Notes: generated by a model from the sequence alone, not told the origin. A stretch of 64,000 nucleotides of DNA from Epiperipatus broadwayi (GCA_028023455.1 JAQFVV010000508.1:334001-398000), one strand, 5' to 3'; positions 1-11,735 are shown, counted from the first letter of the stretch. Made by a program: numbers and translations.

Positions 1-441
1 AAAACCACTTTTAAATCCAGCTTGTTCTCTTGGTTGGTGGAAATTCAAAGTTCTCTGTAAATGAGTTGCAATTATCTTGATAAAAATTTAATATAAAACT
101 GATAAAAGGCTGATAGGTCTGTAATTTCTAATATCTTCTTTATCACCTTTTTTAAATATGAATATTATTACAGCATTCTTCCAATCTTCCGGTACATCTT
201 TATCATTTAGACATTTGGTACATAACTTTGCTAAAATTGTTTCTATTTCTTCACCTGCTTTCTTTAATATATCAATTATAATTACATTATTTCCTGGAGC
301 CTTTCCTTTATTCATACATTTAATTGCATGTCTCACTTCTTCATTTAAAATTCTGGGCAATTCGGAAGATTTAATAGATATAGGAGGTACTTGTTCTTTA
401 TTACTATATAATTCTTGATAAAAATCTTTTACCAATTTCAT
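1..441 (-). pseudogene. Reverse transcriptase N-terminal part of the RTE-like LINE (partial)
   Basis: The protein shows the RT entry motifs in order: [16 protein letters not shown] (fingers, GKAPG), [26 protein letters not shown] (motifs 1 and 2), then after one stop codon IKIIATHLQRTLNFHQPREQAGFKSG up to the window edge. The catalytic YADD box would lie to the left of base 1 and cannot be assessed. The stop after SVLY and the upstream frameshifts mean this copy could not make a functional enzyme. It is preceded directly by the linker ORF. Confidence 0.85.
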
Positions 442-445
442 GATG

Positions 446-820
446 TCATCTCTCCATCTTTTTTTTTATTGCAGATATACATTTCCTACCAATACCAAAA
501 TGTTGTTTAACATTCTTGAGACTTTTATTTTCTTCTACAGCTTTCCTTGCTATTTCACAATTATACTTTCTTATATCATTTTCAACTCTTTTCCATACCA
601 TTTTACAAAATTCGAGATATTCAATTCTTTTTAATACATCATTTTTGTATATCTTCATATTCCTTCTTTTCTTCATAAATTCTTTAGTCTCAGTAGAAAT
701 TTTATTAGTCAATTGCTGCTTTTTTCTACCAGCTATCTTTGTTGCACTTTTTAAAAGTGTATCAGTTGTTTTCATATTAATTTCATTCAAATCTGAATCA
801 TGTTCAAAATCTCCTAACAC
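446..820 (-). pseudogene. Linker region between endonuclease and RT of the RTE-like LINE
   Basis: This open stretch is highly charged and rich in Lys and Glu. It lies between the endonuclease and the RT of the same element. Motifs such as INMKTTDTLLKSATKIAG and TKEFMKKRRN look like the basic linker of RTE-type proteins. The frame also reads upstream of the Met at 820 (LTNRFQVLGDFEHDSD), interrupted by one stop codon. No enzymatic motif is expected here. Assignment rests mainly on position and composition. Confidence 0.7.
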
Positions 821-925
821 TTGAAACCTATTTGTAAGTTATAATTTAAATTCATTAGAATGTTTCTGAAGATTAGGAATATCAACTGTAAATATTGTTT
901 TTCTTAATAATTTTTGTCTCTAGTT

Positions 926-1768
926 TTCGATGATCACTTCCTGTGTTAAATTTATTAAGAACATTACCATCTTGAAATATGTATTTTCTGTTAGTCAAAG
1001 TATAATCCAATTCTGCTGTATCTTCATTTGGATGCTTCCATGTCCATTTCCTTTTAACATTTTCACAAAAAATGAATTCATAATATAAAGTTTTTCTTTT
1101 TCTACAAACTCCACAAGTCTATGTCCTCTCTCATTTCTATTACCATAACCAAAATTACCTACAGCAATTTCATCTTTCATTTGTCTACCAATTCTAGCAT
1201 TAAAGTCTCCCATAACAATTTTAAAATGTTGTTTACTCTGATCAAAAGCCTTTTGTACATCCATATAAAAATCTTCTACTACTTCATCACTATGAGAACT
1301 TGTTGGGGCATAAACCTGAATTATCTGCATTTGGTATCTGCTATTAAGTTGTATAACTAATCTTGCAACTCTGTCCAATACACCATCAATCTCCACAATA
1401 TTGTTCTTCCACTTTTTATTTATAATGAATCCTACTCCACTTGTATTTCCAATATTTGTGCCATTATAATAGAGTATATGTCCACTTTTTAAATCAATTG
1501 TTTCTTCACCTTTTTTTCTATCTTCACAAAGTCCAATAATGTCCCATTTAATATAAGACAATTCTTCTTCTAATTCTTGCAATCTTCCTTCACTTGAAAG
1601 TGATCTGCAGTTGTAAGTACCTAAATAAAAAGTTGTCATCAAATGGCAGCCTAGATTCACAATCAGGGGATTTTTAGCACCCTCCAACTTTGGCCACCAA
1701 CTGCTGCCTTGGTTAGTGACTTTACAGCCTCCTGGAAATAAGGGCCATGCTTTATTTTTGTCTGTCAT
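926..1768 (-). pseudogene. APE-type endonuclease domain of the RTE-like LINE
   Basis: This is the endonuclease that nicks target DNA for target-primed reverse transcription. The visible motifs are TYNCRSL (metal-binding Asn), GLCEDRK (catalytic Glu), VYAPTS, GDFNARIG (Asp/Asn pair) and, in another frame, KHPNEDTAELDYTLTN followed by GSDHRK (SDH catalytic block). The open frame from 1768 ends at 995, but the genuine C-terminal part, RKWTWKHPN onwards, is shifted by one base. The break sits at a run of six T residues (minus strand, about 1066-1072), and loss of one T would explain it. A second shift near 926-930 separates GSDHRK from the following KLLRKTIFTVDIPN stretch. The first Met at 1768 lies about 45 residues before the endonuclease fold, so the true start is uncertain. 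Confidence 0.85.
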
Positions 1769-2090
1769 AATTGTATATATGTATTGGAAAAATATTTATC
1801 ATTTACACAAACATTCATTCTGCCTTATCAGGCACTGAGAAGAAAGACTATGGTGTTTCTTGATTTAAACTTAGAGGTAAAAAGCCAATAAACTCACCAC
1901 ACTGGCTAATGCATGTTGGTGAGCAGCCCATCCATGTTCGTATACTATATGAATAATCACATAGTAATAACAGCTGCAACGACAAGAACGTATGGAGTGG
2001 ACATTAGGAAATTGTCCTGCTCAGTTCCTTTAAGGTCTCCAAGAGGAATCAAAGGTTCTCCTTTCAGTTAATAGCAAACTCCTTTCTGCA

Positions 2091-2092
<2 letters not shown>
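1769..2092 (-). other. Possible 5' untranslated region of the RTE-like LINE
   Basis: This stretch lies directly upstream of the endonuclease and has visibly higher sequence complexity and GC than the following AT-rich DNA. It ends at an (AT)n run starting near 2093. No open frame or known promoter motif was recognised. Calling it a 5' UTR is an inference from position. Confidence 0.35.
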
Positions 2093-2139
<47 letters not shown>

Positions 2140-2180
2140 ATATGAAGATTTTCACGGGTTCCATATATATATATATATTA
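2093..2180. repeat. (AT)n microsatellite, two blocks
   Basis: Pure alternating AT runs occupy about 2093-2134 and 2163-2178. They are separated by a short unique spacer containing TTTTCACGGGTTCC. Confidence 0.95.
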
Positions 2181-5100
2181 CTAATATCTTAGTTTTATAA
2201 TAATAAATATAACCATGTATATAAAAATGAGAAAAAGCAGATGTAATATTTGTAGAGTTAACAGGTTCTAAGTATCCCATGAAACAATATCCAACTGTAA
2301 TGTTATCTCATAGTTTAAAATCTTTAAATATAATGAATAAGACACTTAGAATTTTTATTATTAATCACTTTACAATTAATGTAGCTAAATAATAAAAGGA
2401 GTTTTATTGTATCTCAATAAAATCTTACATTAACTAAGTATTAATATTTAAATTATATATACTAGTATTGGTAACTAATATCAGTATCATCTTTAAATAA
2501 ATATATAATAATATCATGTGATCATAAGTTACAATTAAATGATGAGTGTCAAAATATAAAAGAAGAAAGTCAAAATAATTTAATAAATATAAAATCAATT
2601 TATTTACAAAAGTAGAGGTATTACAATAATAAATTGATTTCTATCAAATTCTATATTCAAAAATAATTTGAATGCCATTTAGGTGAGGAAATTTTATTTA
2701 AATTTAAAATATAGTCAAAATATATACATGTATTTTATATGTTAATGGACAACAATTCATTGAAGATGTTTTATGCAAGTATTAGATAAATATTAATATT
2801 CACTTAGTATTAAGCAACTAATGTAAAACAATGCCTTATATGATTGTTATTGATTAACATACCACTAGTCTTTCAAATTAGGTATCTCTTCTATATAGCC
2901 TTTCTTTGTTTTTTTATACATTTTCTATACACTAAAGTTCTATGAATATAATACTTGAGCATTATAAATACAAGTCATATTACAAATTACCTATAGTTTT
3001 AGATCAAAAATGTAAATCATCAGAATCCCTCTTCTATTGTATGATTATACATACTACAACAAATATTTATTGTCATGAAGATTAAAGTATATTAAATATA
3101 AGTATATGTGACATATCAAATATGACTACGCAGACTAAAAATATTAAAAAAATTACAATGTAAGTTGTTGGGAATTTTTCTCTACAAAATAACAATATAG
3201 AGTTACATAAAAACTCATCACCACAAATATATAAATGTACCAATAATGAAAAGAATTCAATGTTGTAAATGAATAAATAAAAGCAAAATCGTATTGAACC
3301 TTTTTCTTAAAAATGGTACAAATAAACTTTGCATGGAAGACACTAAGATCCATAAAAGAAGAGAATAGAAATCACTAGGATCAAGAAGAAGCCAATTTTA
3401 GTGAAAAGGATTGGTTTAAATGGACTAAAGAAATAATTATTTTAAGGAAAAATATGAAGTAAAGAGAAGATCATAATGTGTGCAAATAATGAAAGAACAA
3501 TGCTATTATGATGTTATTTAGCTTCATAGTGTAATCGTTATAAACTAATTGGTTGTTTAAAGATAAGGAATATAACTTTAAATTTTGTAAACTAGTCACC
3601 AGAATTATTGATATGTAAGATATTTTTATATAAATGATTCTTATGGAGTGTGAATAAAATTTTTTTTTAAATACAAATATAATTACTATAACTTTAACTT
3701 ATTATCTCAATACTATTTACATTGTATTATAAAATACTTGTTAGCCATTTAATTTAGTATAGAGACTGGTATTTTAAAAAGATCAATAAAAACAAGAAAA
3801 TATATAAAGAAATATATTTTAAGTACTAATTCTAATAATCAATTTTAATTACAATCTATCTCCAACACAACTTTATACACATATATGCTGCATCAATCTT
3901 AATATATAATTATATAATTTAAATAGTAACTATGGCTACATTCCTGTTTGGTCCTGTTTTTTTATTAAGAGATCTTTTATTTTATTGAAAAGAAAAAAAT
4001 AATAATATTTATATTACAATAATATATATATTCTATTAACAAAAGTCTTTCAATATTTTTAAATCACACAAAGATACATTTAGATATTATTTATTCAAGG
4101 AGAAATTATATAAAAATTGATTTAAATTGTTTAGTGTTTCTATGGGGGAAAGCCAAAGGATGATTTACATTAGTGCAGTAACTTAAACAATAAGTAAGAT
4201 CAAATCAAGGTGTTTTTTTTTTATATTTGTAAATGCATTTTATCAGATAAATAGCAAGTTTTTTTGTAGTAAACTTTATAAATATTGACATTTTTCTTTG
4301 TGAAAATATTTTATAGACAGTTCATTAATTTCAAGAAATTTTGTCTAATTAAAATATCCAGTATGAAGTCATTTATATAACAATTATTTCCTAAGTATTT
4401 GTTTTTATAAATTTAGCAGATGAGTTATTGAAAGCTTGTCAGCCTCAAGTACATTAAAAAAATTATATTTCAAGAAAAATATTTCAATTCGATATATTCA
4501 CGCACTTTAACTTATTATGATGTTTCAGATGTCTTATTATTCATTTTGACAATAACAAAATGTATTTGTCCAAAGGCAAATGATTTATAAAAGTCTTTTT
4601 TTCATGTGCAAGTACAACACTGAACCAAGGTTGCTAAATTTAAATATTTGTCCATTATAATTTACCCAGAAAATGAATATCAATAAAAATGAGAATTTTT
4701 TTTCATACATATATATTTATAATGTTATACCATGTGACTGATTTTATTAGAACCTTGACTCAAAATTTTTAATTCTTATTTTATGCCATTTTTTTTACTA
4801 TCTTTATAGATACAATATATTTGCAAAATATAATAAAGTCTTTGAAGAAATTATATTATCCATCAGAATAAAAATTATTTTAAAATCACAAAATATTTTA
4901 AAATCATATTTAAATAAATATTGTATGTTTCAATAAAATTAAATATTAAGATTGTAATATTAATAATAAATATTTAAATTACAAATATTAAAATGAATTA
5001 TTTATTTTATTCATTTTCTATTGTTCTCACTGTAGATTGCATTTTATTAAAATAATAATTGTACCTAAAACTTTGTAATAATATTTTTTTAAATTTGCAA

Positions 5101-5672
5101 TAGATCAAAAAATGTAAAATTTTAAAATTTATGTCATTATTTTAAATCATTTTAAAGTTATTTATATATATAATATATAATTATTTCTTTATTAATCTTA
5201 TTCTAGCTAACTTATTTAAATATTTACAATATTATGTATTTCATCAGTGTAAGGTCTCTTTAAAAATTTAACATTGTGCACATGTATACATTTAAAATTT
5301 AATAGTTAATAGCAGTCAATTAAAATAAATGGAAAATTATATAATATAGTGCATATAAAATTGTATGTAGCGTGTATTATTTGATCTGTATATTATTATA
5401 TTATATTGTCAATTATTTGAAGTTATATTGAATTTCTATATGAGAATTTTATTTTATTTTATTGAGGTTATATTTTTTATTGTTGTTATTTTACTTCTGC
5501 TATAGAAAATCAGATTTACCCAGCCTTTTGAAAGCCCATTGTTTTGCTATCTTTAATTTGACATTGTTAATTTCTTTGCATTATCTTCTTTGTAATAAAT
5601 ATTACATATATTTTAATATAATATTTGTAATATTATTAATAGGTTGCAGTAAGGATTTTTTTAAAGACTTAA
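2181..5672. other. AT-rich DNA, nothing recognised
   Basis: Both strands contain only short, low-complexity open frames. No transposon motif, RNA gene or clear long repeat was found. Homopolymer A and T runs are frequent. Confidence 0.6.
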
Positions 5673-6095
5673 TTAGTATTTACTAAGACAATAAACCTCA
5701 AGAGTGTGTGCTTAAAAATGCAAAGGGAGGGACATCTACAGGTCTTAACCACAAGCTTATGCTTTGGAAGAAAAGAGGGGAACACTTCTTTACTTAACCT
5801 ACTTTCTATATAAATATGTGAAGGTGAAGTGGTTAGATCTGAGAGCATGAAGTTATTCAATACTTCACTGATAAAGTCCACAATTCCTATTACATATTAG
5901 TACTCATGAATCTTTTTATTTGCAAGTCAATGGAACGATCTTATAGTTAGAAATCTATTACAATAATTTAAAGTTGTAATTATAAATTTATTTATTTATT
6001 TAATGTAAGCTTGTAGTTAAAATCTGAAGAGGTCCCTACCTTCACATTTTCAAGTGCACACTCTTGAGGTTTATTGCCTTAGTAAATATTACTTA
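5673..6095. mobile_element. MITE-like element with about 90-bp terminal inverted repeats
   Basis: The left end (5673-5763) and the reverse complement of the right end (6002-6095) align over about 90 bases. Shared blocks include TTTACTAAG, CAATAAACCTCAAGAGTGTG, GGGAC and ACAAGCTTA, with scattered differences. The interior (about 240 bp) has no coding capacity. A clean target-site duplication was not seen. The 13-mer TTAAAGACTTAAT occurs at 5661-5673 and again at 6135-6147, outside both ends, but the right copy is about 40 bp away from the terminus. It could be a non-autonomous DNA transposon or a foldback element. Confidence 0.7.
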
Positions 6096-6131
6096 CATAA
6101 AAAATTTGTGTTTTATAAAAGTATAATTACA

Positions 6132-6245
6132 ACTTTAAAGACTTAATGTAAATATGTTTTTTTTTTGCTTAACATTGCTGAGTATGTCATTCATCTGAAC
6201 TATATTAAAGAATTAACAGACAATAAAAGCATTTTAATAAAGCTA
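6132..6245 (+). repeat. Diverged direct repeat, copy 1
   Basis: This pairs with 6496-6613. Shared blocks include GAGTATGTCATT and GAACTATATTAA, followed by similar A-rich sequence and CTTTAATA or TTTTAATA. Identity by eye is roughly 70-75%. Confidence 0.6.
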
Positions 6246-6495
6246 AATTAAAATTAAAATTTTTAAATATATTTGTTATATTTGACAACATTATGATACA
6301 ACTATATATTTACTGGAGCATGCTCTCAATAAAAAAACAATATTTTTTACCAATTTTTTTGGCAGTGTCATGAACAAAAATAATAGATTTTTTAGGTTTA
6401 TTAACAGTTATTATTTATTAATATAATAATGCTGATTTTGTATTTTTTATTAAATGTAATATCTGTAATGCTTTTTAATTGGTTGTATAGCAATA

Positions 6496-6613
6496 TTATT
6501 TTAAGATTTAATGCAAATACAATTTATTTATTAAACATTTCTGAGTATGTCATTTATATGAACTATATTAAGAAATTGATAAAATATGAAAGCATGGAGC
6601 ACTTTAATATCAA
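6496..6613 (+). repeat. Diverged direct repeat, copy 2
   Basis: This is the second copy of the repeat at 6132-6245, about 363 bp downstream. A short open frame crosses it but is not conserved between the copies, so it is not taken as a gene. Confidence 0.6.
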
Positions 6614-6619
6614 ATCATA

Positions 6620-7780
6620 AATCAATGTTCATGGCTATTTCTGCAGATAAATGACAACCTCTACCACAGAATATACAAACATTAGCTCAGTTAACTCACT
6701 CAGTACCAGTAGTTCTTGATACAGTACTGGGAGTTACCAAATATGTCATCTGAAGCCACTTAACTGCTGAATTAATGAACATCCCACTAGTAATTGTAAA
6801 TCTGACAGTATTCTTTTCTCCATGTCTTCTGCATAATTTTTTTAATATTTTTAAATCGGTAGCTTTAATACACTTTTTTAAAGATTTAACATAAATTAAA
6901 GAAAATATATTATATAAATACATATACAACCTGAAAGGCCATTTTTACCTTACATTTAATATATGAATTTCACAACATAAAATATGGTCAAACATAATTT
7001 TTTAAATTGTTTCTGACGTGTGACAACATAATAATTAGTTAACATTAAAATAGATGATTTAACTTTTGAAGAGGGTATAAAACCATGTGACAAAAAGACA
7101 TTTTATGAGTCATTATTATTAATATACATATATGTATATAGCTGTTGTATATCGGTTTAATATAAAATTCAATATAAAAATGTGATTTTTATAAAACAGG
7201 TACCGAAAACTTAAATGCTATAATAATATGCAAGGTGATAATTTAGAATCATTAAATTTTGCCTTACCATCATCTTTATAACAGAGTAGTAAATATTTTG
7301 ATGTTATCTCTACTATTGTATTTTAGAGTTCTCAAATATCTATAACATTACATACTAATAAATATCTATAATGATAAATAGTAGAATTAAAATAAAGTAT
7401 CTACCTTTTTCATTAAATAAAAGTGGAGATTATAAGATTAATATAAGAGTTATTTAATTTTGAATTTTACAAAAGGACATTCTTATTGTTTTGATTTGAG
7501 AAAAATAAATATATATATATTTAAATGACTTTTAATTATAAATTATATTGAAACTAACTTTTACAATTAAATATCCAGTAGTACATTATTTTTATTTACA
7601 TAAAAATGTAAGTTTAAATTATTATTTTTTTTTGGTAGCATCAGAAATAAATAAAATAATATATTTTTGAAAACATATTTTTATTTAATTTTAAGTTATT
7701 TGTTTCAAAATATTAAGAATATTACTACTCAATTAACATCTAAGTCATTGCAGATTTTATTTTAACTATTGTAATATAAC
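6620..7780. other. AT-rich DNA, nothing recognised
   Basis: There is one slightly more complex patch near 6690-6830 but no recognisable protein motif or repeat boundary. Confidence 0.5.
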
Positions 7781-7784
7781 GTTT

Positions 7785-8200
7785 AATACATATATCATGT
7801 ACAGATGTGTAATACATGGAGTTTTCCAATTACAATTATTTAATCAGAAAGTTTTTACTAGAATAGCTGCCAATCAAAGTTAACTGCCAAAGACTGAGAA
7901 AGATAGTAAACTGTCAGTGCTAAATTGCAATTAAAAATATACTTTTTTCATTACCAAACTTATTGTAATATAAAGATAACAGTATGTCAGTAAACATATG
8001 TAGGTGTAAGAAATGAAATAATTACACATTTTTTAATATTTTCTATTTTATAATAAACCCCCTTAGTGGAAAAATCACTTTTTATAATATAACATGTAAT
8101 AGATGTTGTGGATGAAAAAATGTAATGTGTAGAACTTTCCATTTACCATTATTTAATTAAGAAGCAGTTACTAGGACAGCAGCTAGGAAAGTTTAATTCA
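7785..8200 (+). repeat. Pair of diverged direct repeats
   Basis: The segment near 7800-7875 (TGTAATACATGGAGTTTTCC, then ATTATTTAATCAGAAAG, then TTACTAGAATAGCTGCC) resembles 8120-8190 (TGTAATGTGTAGAACTTTCC, ATTATTTAATTAAGAAG, TTACTAGGACAGCAGC). The offset is about 320 bp. Confidence 0.5.
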
Positions 8201-9240
8201 CCCATTATCAACTCATTATTAAGTTTTAAGCCTAACACAATGTGACCTAATGTAAATGTGCAACCATATGGATAATTATATGTTAACTTAAAAATTATTA
8301 GAATTTTTACATATATATTAATCCACAAAATTGTTTTATTTAATTTTAATGATGTTTCTGTTGTCTCAATTTATATGAATAAACATAATATGAAATAACG
8401 CAATAGTGATCTTGGAAAATATTGTAATCCTATAAAGTAAAATTATTTTAAAGAATTTGTATGGGTTATCCAACTATAGATAACAAAAAGTAAGTGTGTT
8501 TTTACAAATTCAAAAACCATTATTGACAATCAGACATATTCTTTGATAAATAAAAACAAGAAAGTGTGAAAGTCATGGGTGGGATTTATATATCCCTTGT
8601 ATTTGTTCAATCAAGAGATTAGACTAATATAATTTGTCAGATTTGTGGATGTATTGAAAATTAATTAGTTGTTGAGTGAAGTTGATTTGTATAATATACA
8701 TTCTGCATAAACAACGAAAAAACAGCATTTTCCGACTGACATTCATAAATCCTAAAATATTAATACAATATTTTTGATTATTTTGCTAAGTGGATAGATA
8801 TTAATAATAAGTTAAGCAAGTAAATATAAGAATTAAGAAAAAAAACATTTATTTTCAAATTTTAATTATGTAAAACAAAACACCTGAAAATAGTAAAACA
8901 AACTTGTGCGTTCTTAATTACTTTTATGTTTTTAGGTTTTTGAATTATAGCTTATTTTGATATCAGGCATAATATTAGAAATATGAATTACCATTTCTGA
9001 CATAGCATTATGTCCTTTCCTATATTTTGATTTAGTTGCATCATAAATATGTTTTTGTAAAAGAAAGCAAAGATAAATAGTTAGTTTTGGCATATTGGAG
9101 TACTTTTCTGCTAAATTTTCCAGAAATTTATTAATGACAGTTTTTTGTATTTTTGTTTCAAATCAGTGACACTAATATATAGCATTGCAAAAATTTTCAA
9201 GGATACATTTATGTTAATGAAAACAAGTTATAAATTTCAT
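8201..9240. other. AT-rich DNA, nothing recognised
   Basis: No open frame of note, array or inverted repeat was identified. Confidence 0.5.
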
Positions 9241-10080
9241 AACTTGCTTTAAGCTTGCATTTTGTGATCACTAGATGGAGCTTACCAATAGCTCCTAACA
9301 AGCTTTGTTTACATAAATGCCAAAGCAGAAGCAAATATTATCCTTTCAAATGATATGAAACCCATATTTTAATGTTAGCAGCATGTCTATTTATTAAATG
9401 CATTTTATTCCTACTTATAAAAATTGTCCTCTTAATTTTTCTTTTATTATGGTTTCTTTCTTCATGAAGAATTTTCACACTTTCAAAATCAAATTTAAAT
9501 TTATATTTCTATGTTTTTTTGTTTTTTTTTTCATGTTCAAATAAAACTAAAGCAGTCACTAAATTAACATTATTCTTACTTTTTACATGCTTATATATCA
9601 ATTCATGCTCCTTTAATCTTCTCAATACTGTACCTCAATTCCCATATATATATGATAACATACCCTCACAAAAAATTGATATATGATATTACTTTTCTAC
9701 TTGACAGATATGACATCCTTAACATTATTATTCTAATTCTAAGGAAGTTATCATATGTAGGTGAATCAACATGCAGAATTGAGAAGAGATTAAAGGAGCT
9801 TGAATTGTAAAATAAGTATGTTAAAATAAGAATAATGGTGATTTAATACTGCTTCAGTTTAATTTGATCATGAATACATATGTAAATATAAATTTAAATT
9901 TGATTTTGAATGTGTGAAAATTCTTCATGAAGAGAGAAACTATAATATAAGAAAAATTAAGGAGGCAATTTTTATAAATAGGAATAAAATGCATTTAATA
10001 AATAGACAAGCTGATAACATGAAAATATGGAATTCATAGCATTTGAATAGATGATGTTTGTTTCCACTTGTTTTTTTTTT
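9241..10080. mobile_element. Foldback element, arms of about 340 bp, related to hammerhead family 1
   Basis: The left arm (about 9320-9670) and right arm (about 9741-10075) are reverse complements over most of their length. Matching blocks include AATGCATTTTATTCCTA, CTTCATGAAGAATTTTCACA, AAATTTAAATTTATATTT and GCTCCTTTAATCT. The spacer is only about 70 bp. The outer left edge (9241-9320, CTTTAAGCTTGCATTTTGTG, then TAGCTCCTAACAAGCTTTG) matches the start of the fragment at 11343 and resembles the AGCTCTAAACAAGCTT portion of the monomers at 62.8 kb. It is therefore probably an inverted dimer of a family 1 element. No intact ribozyme core is left here. Confidence 0.65.
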
Positions 10081-10419
10081 AATTTCATGGCAGTTTAGGA
10101 AGGTTTAAGAAACTAATCAAAAATACTTCTGTGGATTCAAAGTCTGTTTATAATAATATATTACCATTAAATTTATTATTTTTATTATGATTATAATTTT
10201 TTGTGGCAGGACAAATTTGATTGCATTGGGATTAGTTGTATTGCAAAGTTGCATGGTCAAAATAGTTTAAAGAAAATATCTAACAGATTGATTAATAAAT
10301 TTAGAGAGTGGCATCTCTCTATGTGCATATATTGAATGTAATATAAATGTAACATAAGTATAAAACATCAAATACCACTAGACCCTATTCTTTATGCCTA
10401 CACAAGTTGTTTTTCATAA

Positions 10420-10655
10420 AGGTAAAACTTTCCATACAGTAGCATCACTTGTGCAAGAGTGTGTAATCAATGGGTGTGAGTCGATTTGTAGAAAAAATCA
10501 TTTTATCATCACTGATGAATGTCATAAGCTAAAAACTAGTATGAGAATATTGGATGAGTAAGCACCAGAAAAGAATTTATGCTCAAATATCCCCACATTC
10601 ATTGATTTCTCTGGATTGCACTGGGTGGTACTACTGTATGGAGAGTTTTGCCTCT
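10420..10655. mobile_element. Inverted pair of hammerhead family 2 fragments
   Basis: The left end (10420-10477) is the reverse complement of the right end (10590-10655), sharing TACTGTATGG and GTTTT. The plus half carries the family 2 landmarks GATATTGG-like sequence, GATGAGTA, TTTATGC, and then the TACTGTATGGAGAGTTTTGC tail also present at 54.99 kb. It is an old, decayed copy. Confidence 0.7.
10506..10547 (+). ncRNA. Decayed hammerhead ribozyme, family 2
   Basis: CTGATGA at 10512-10518 is followed by a 13-nt stem-II region ending AAGCTA, then AAAAC and TAGTA. Compared with the copy at 54.8 kb the invariant G of GAAAC is A, so catalysis is not expected. The cleavage triplet would be GTA. 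Confidence 0.6.
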
Positions 10656-10659
10656 GTGA

Positions 10660-11266
10660 ATAATATAAGTACATCAGTAAAAATTTAAAAAAAAATTATC
10701 TATAGAGTTAATCATACTATTAATTATTTAATGAAAGAAAATTAGAATAAAAAGTTCCTCTTACTATTTGGTAAAAGAAATGTGATTTATAAAGTGATCA
10801 TGTAATAATGGACAAAAAAAAAAGGTAATTTTTTGAGAGAAAAATTAGACAATTTATTTAAGTTTTAGTGTATACAAATAAATTTGAATTATGTAGTTTA
10901 TGAAAATGTATTATACTCTGTCAACAAAAATCATATACCATTTTTAAAATAATAAATTGAATGTCAAATCTGAATATATTATTAAAAATTATAAAGCATT
11001 AAAATTTAGAATGTAGAGAACAAATTTCAATGTTTGATCATGATTTTTTTTTCATATCATTACTATAAATAAATCAAAGACTTCTTTTTCTATAAATTCA
11101 CTTATTAAATAAATTAATGAATTTGGAAAGCATTATGAAAAATAACTTGTAAGAAAAAAAATTATTAAATCAACTGGTATAATCAAGACAAATATGTTTT
11201 TTGAAATTTTGATATAAATAAATACATAGTTGATTTTATGTTAGCGAGTAAATAAAGCATAGTGAA

Positions 11267-11270
<4 letters not shown>
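10660..11270. other. AT-rich DNA, nothing recognised
   Basis: Only short A/T-rich frames are present. Confidence 0.5.

Positions 11271-11342
<72 letters not shown>
11271..11342. repeat. (CA)n then (TA)n microsatellite
   Basis: (CA)n from about 11271 to 11300 passes directly into (TA)n to 11342. It abuts the hammerhead family 1 fragment that starts at 11343. Confidence 0.95.
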
Positions 11343-11343
<1 letters not shown>

Positions 11344-11590
11344 CAAGTCACAAATTGTGAAACTTGCTTTTAAGCTTGTGCTAAAATTTTCACTAGATGG
11401 AGTTTACCACTAGCTTCAAACAAGCTTTAATTATAAGTGACAAATGAGAAATAATTCAAAATCTCTATTGGAAAATCCTCATCTCCAGACCAATTGGTTT
11501 TGAGCTTAATGGCTCACCTCAGTGAAGAGTTAGTATTTCGGAAACTTCTAAAACTCCAACTCAGAGCACTTACTTAATATGTTAATATCA
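11343..11590 (-). mobile_element. Old hammerhead family 1 monomer fragment
   Basis: Plus-strand order is CTTTTAAGCTTG, TAGATGGAGTTTACC, CTTCAAACAAGCTT, then the hammerhead region on the minus strand and a CAACTCAGAGCA tail. It has the same order as the monomers at 62.8-63.4 kb but is heavily diverged. Confidence 0.65.
11482..11528 (-). ncRNA. Decayed hammerhead ribozyme, family 1
   Basis: On the minus strand stem I pairs TCTTCA with TGGAGA (six pairs, one G-T wobble). The core reads CTGAGGT instead of CTGANGA, so one invariant A is lost. Stem II is a perfect GAGC/GCTC. The GAAA element is degraded to AAAA, and the helix III region is a 10-nt palindrome ending in the GTC triplet. The architecture is conserved but two invariant core bases are gone, so it is probably inactive. 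Confidence 0.65.
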
Positions 11591-11646
11591 GTTTGAAAAC
11601 TTGAATTTTTCAGAAATGTAAATTTCTTAAAATCTAGCTTTACAAA

Positions 11647-11650
<4 letters not shown>

Positions 11651-11697
<47 letters not shown>

Positions 11698-11735
11698 GGT
11701 GGGTGGGTGGGGGGGTGTGGATGGGTGGGTGGGTG
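11651..11735 (+). repeat. (AT)n-(GT)n-(GGGT)n composite with G-quadruplex motif
   Basis: (AT)n 11651-11680 runs into (GT)n, then into GGGT repeats. Tracts at 11697, 11701, 11705 and 11709-11715 are separated by single T residues, and three more GGG tracts follow at 11723-11733. This fits the tightest form of the G-quadruplex rule on the plus strand. Confidence 0.9.

Larger units (their letters stand above)
1..1768 (-). mobile_element. RTE-like non-LTR retrotransposon, decayed, cut by the left window edge
   Basis: Reading the minus strand from 1768 down to 1 gives, in order, an APE-type endonuclease, a linker and the N-terminal part of a reverse transcriptase, which is the domain order of a single-ORF RTE-type LINE. 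The frame is broken at least twice (near 1066-1072 and near 926-930). In-frame stops lie in the linker before position 820 and just after the SLLSVLY block near 88. Past that stop the same frame continues to the window edge and reads HLQRTLNFHQPREQAGFK, a typical RT segment, so the element continues beyond the window. The clade call rests on motif style ([38 protein letters not shown]) and was not tested by phylogeny. Confidence 0.85.
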
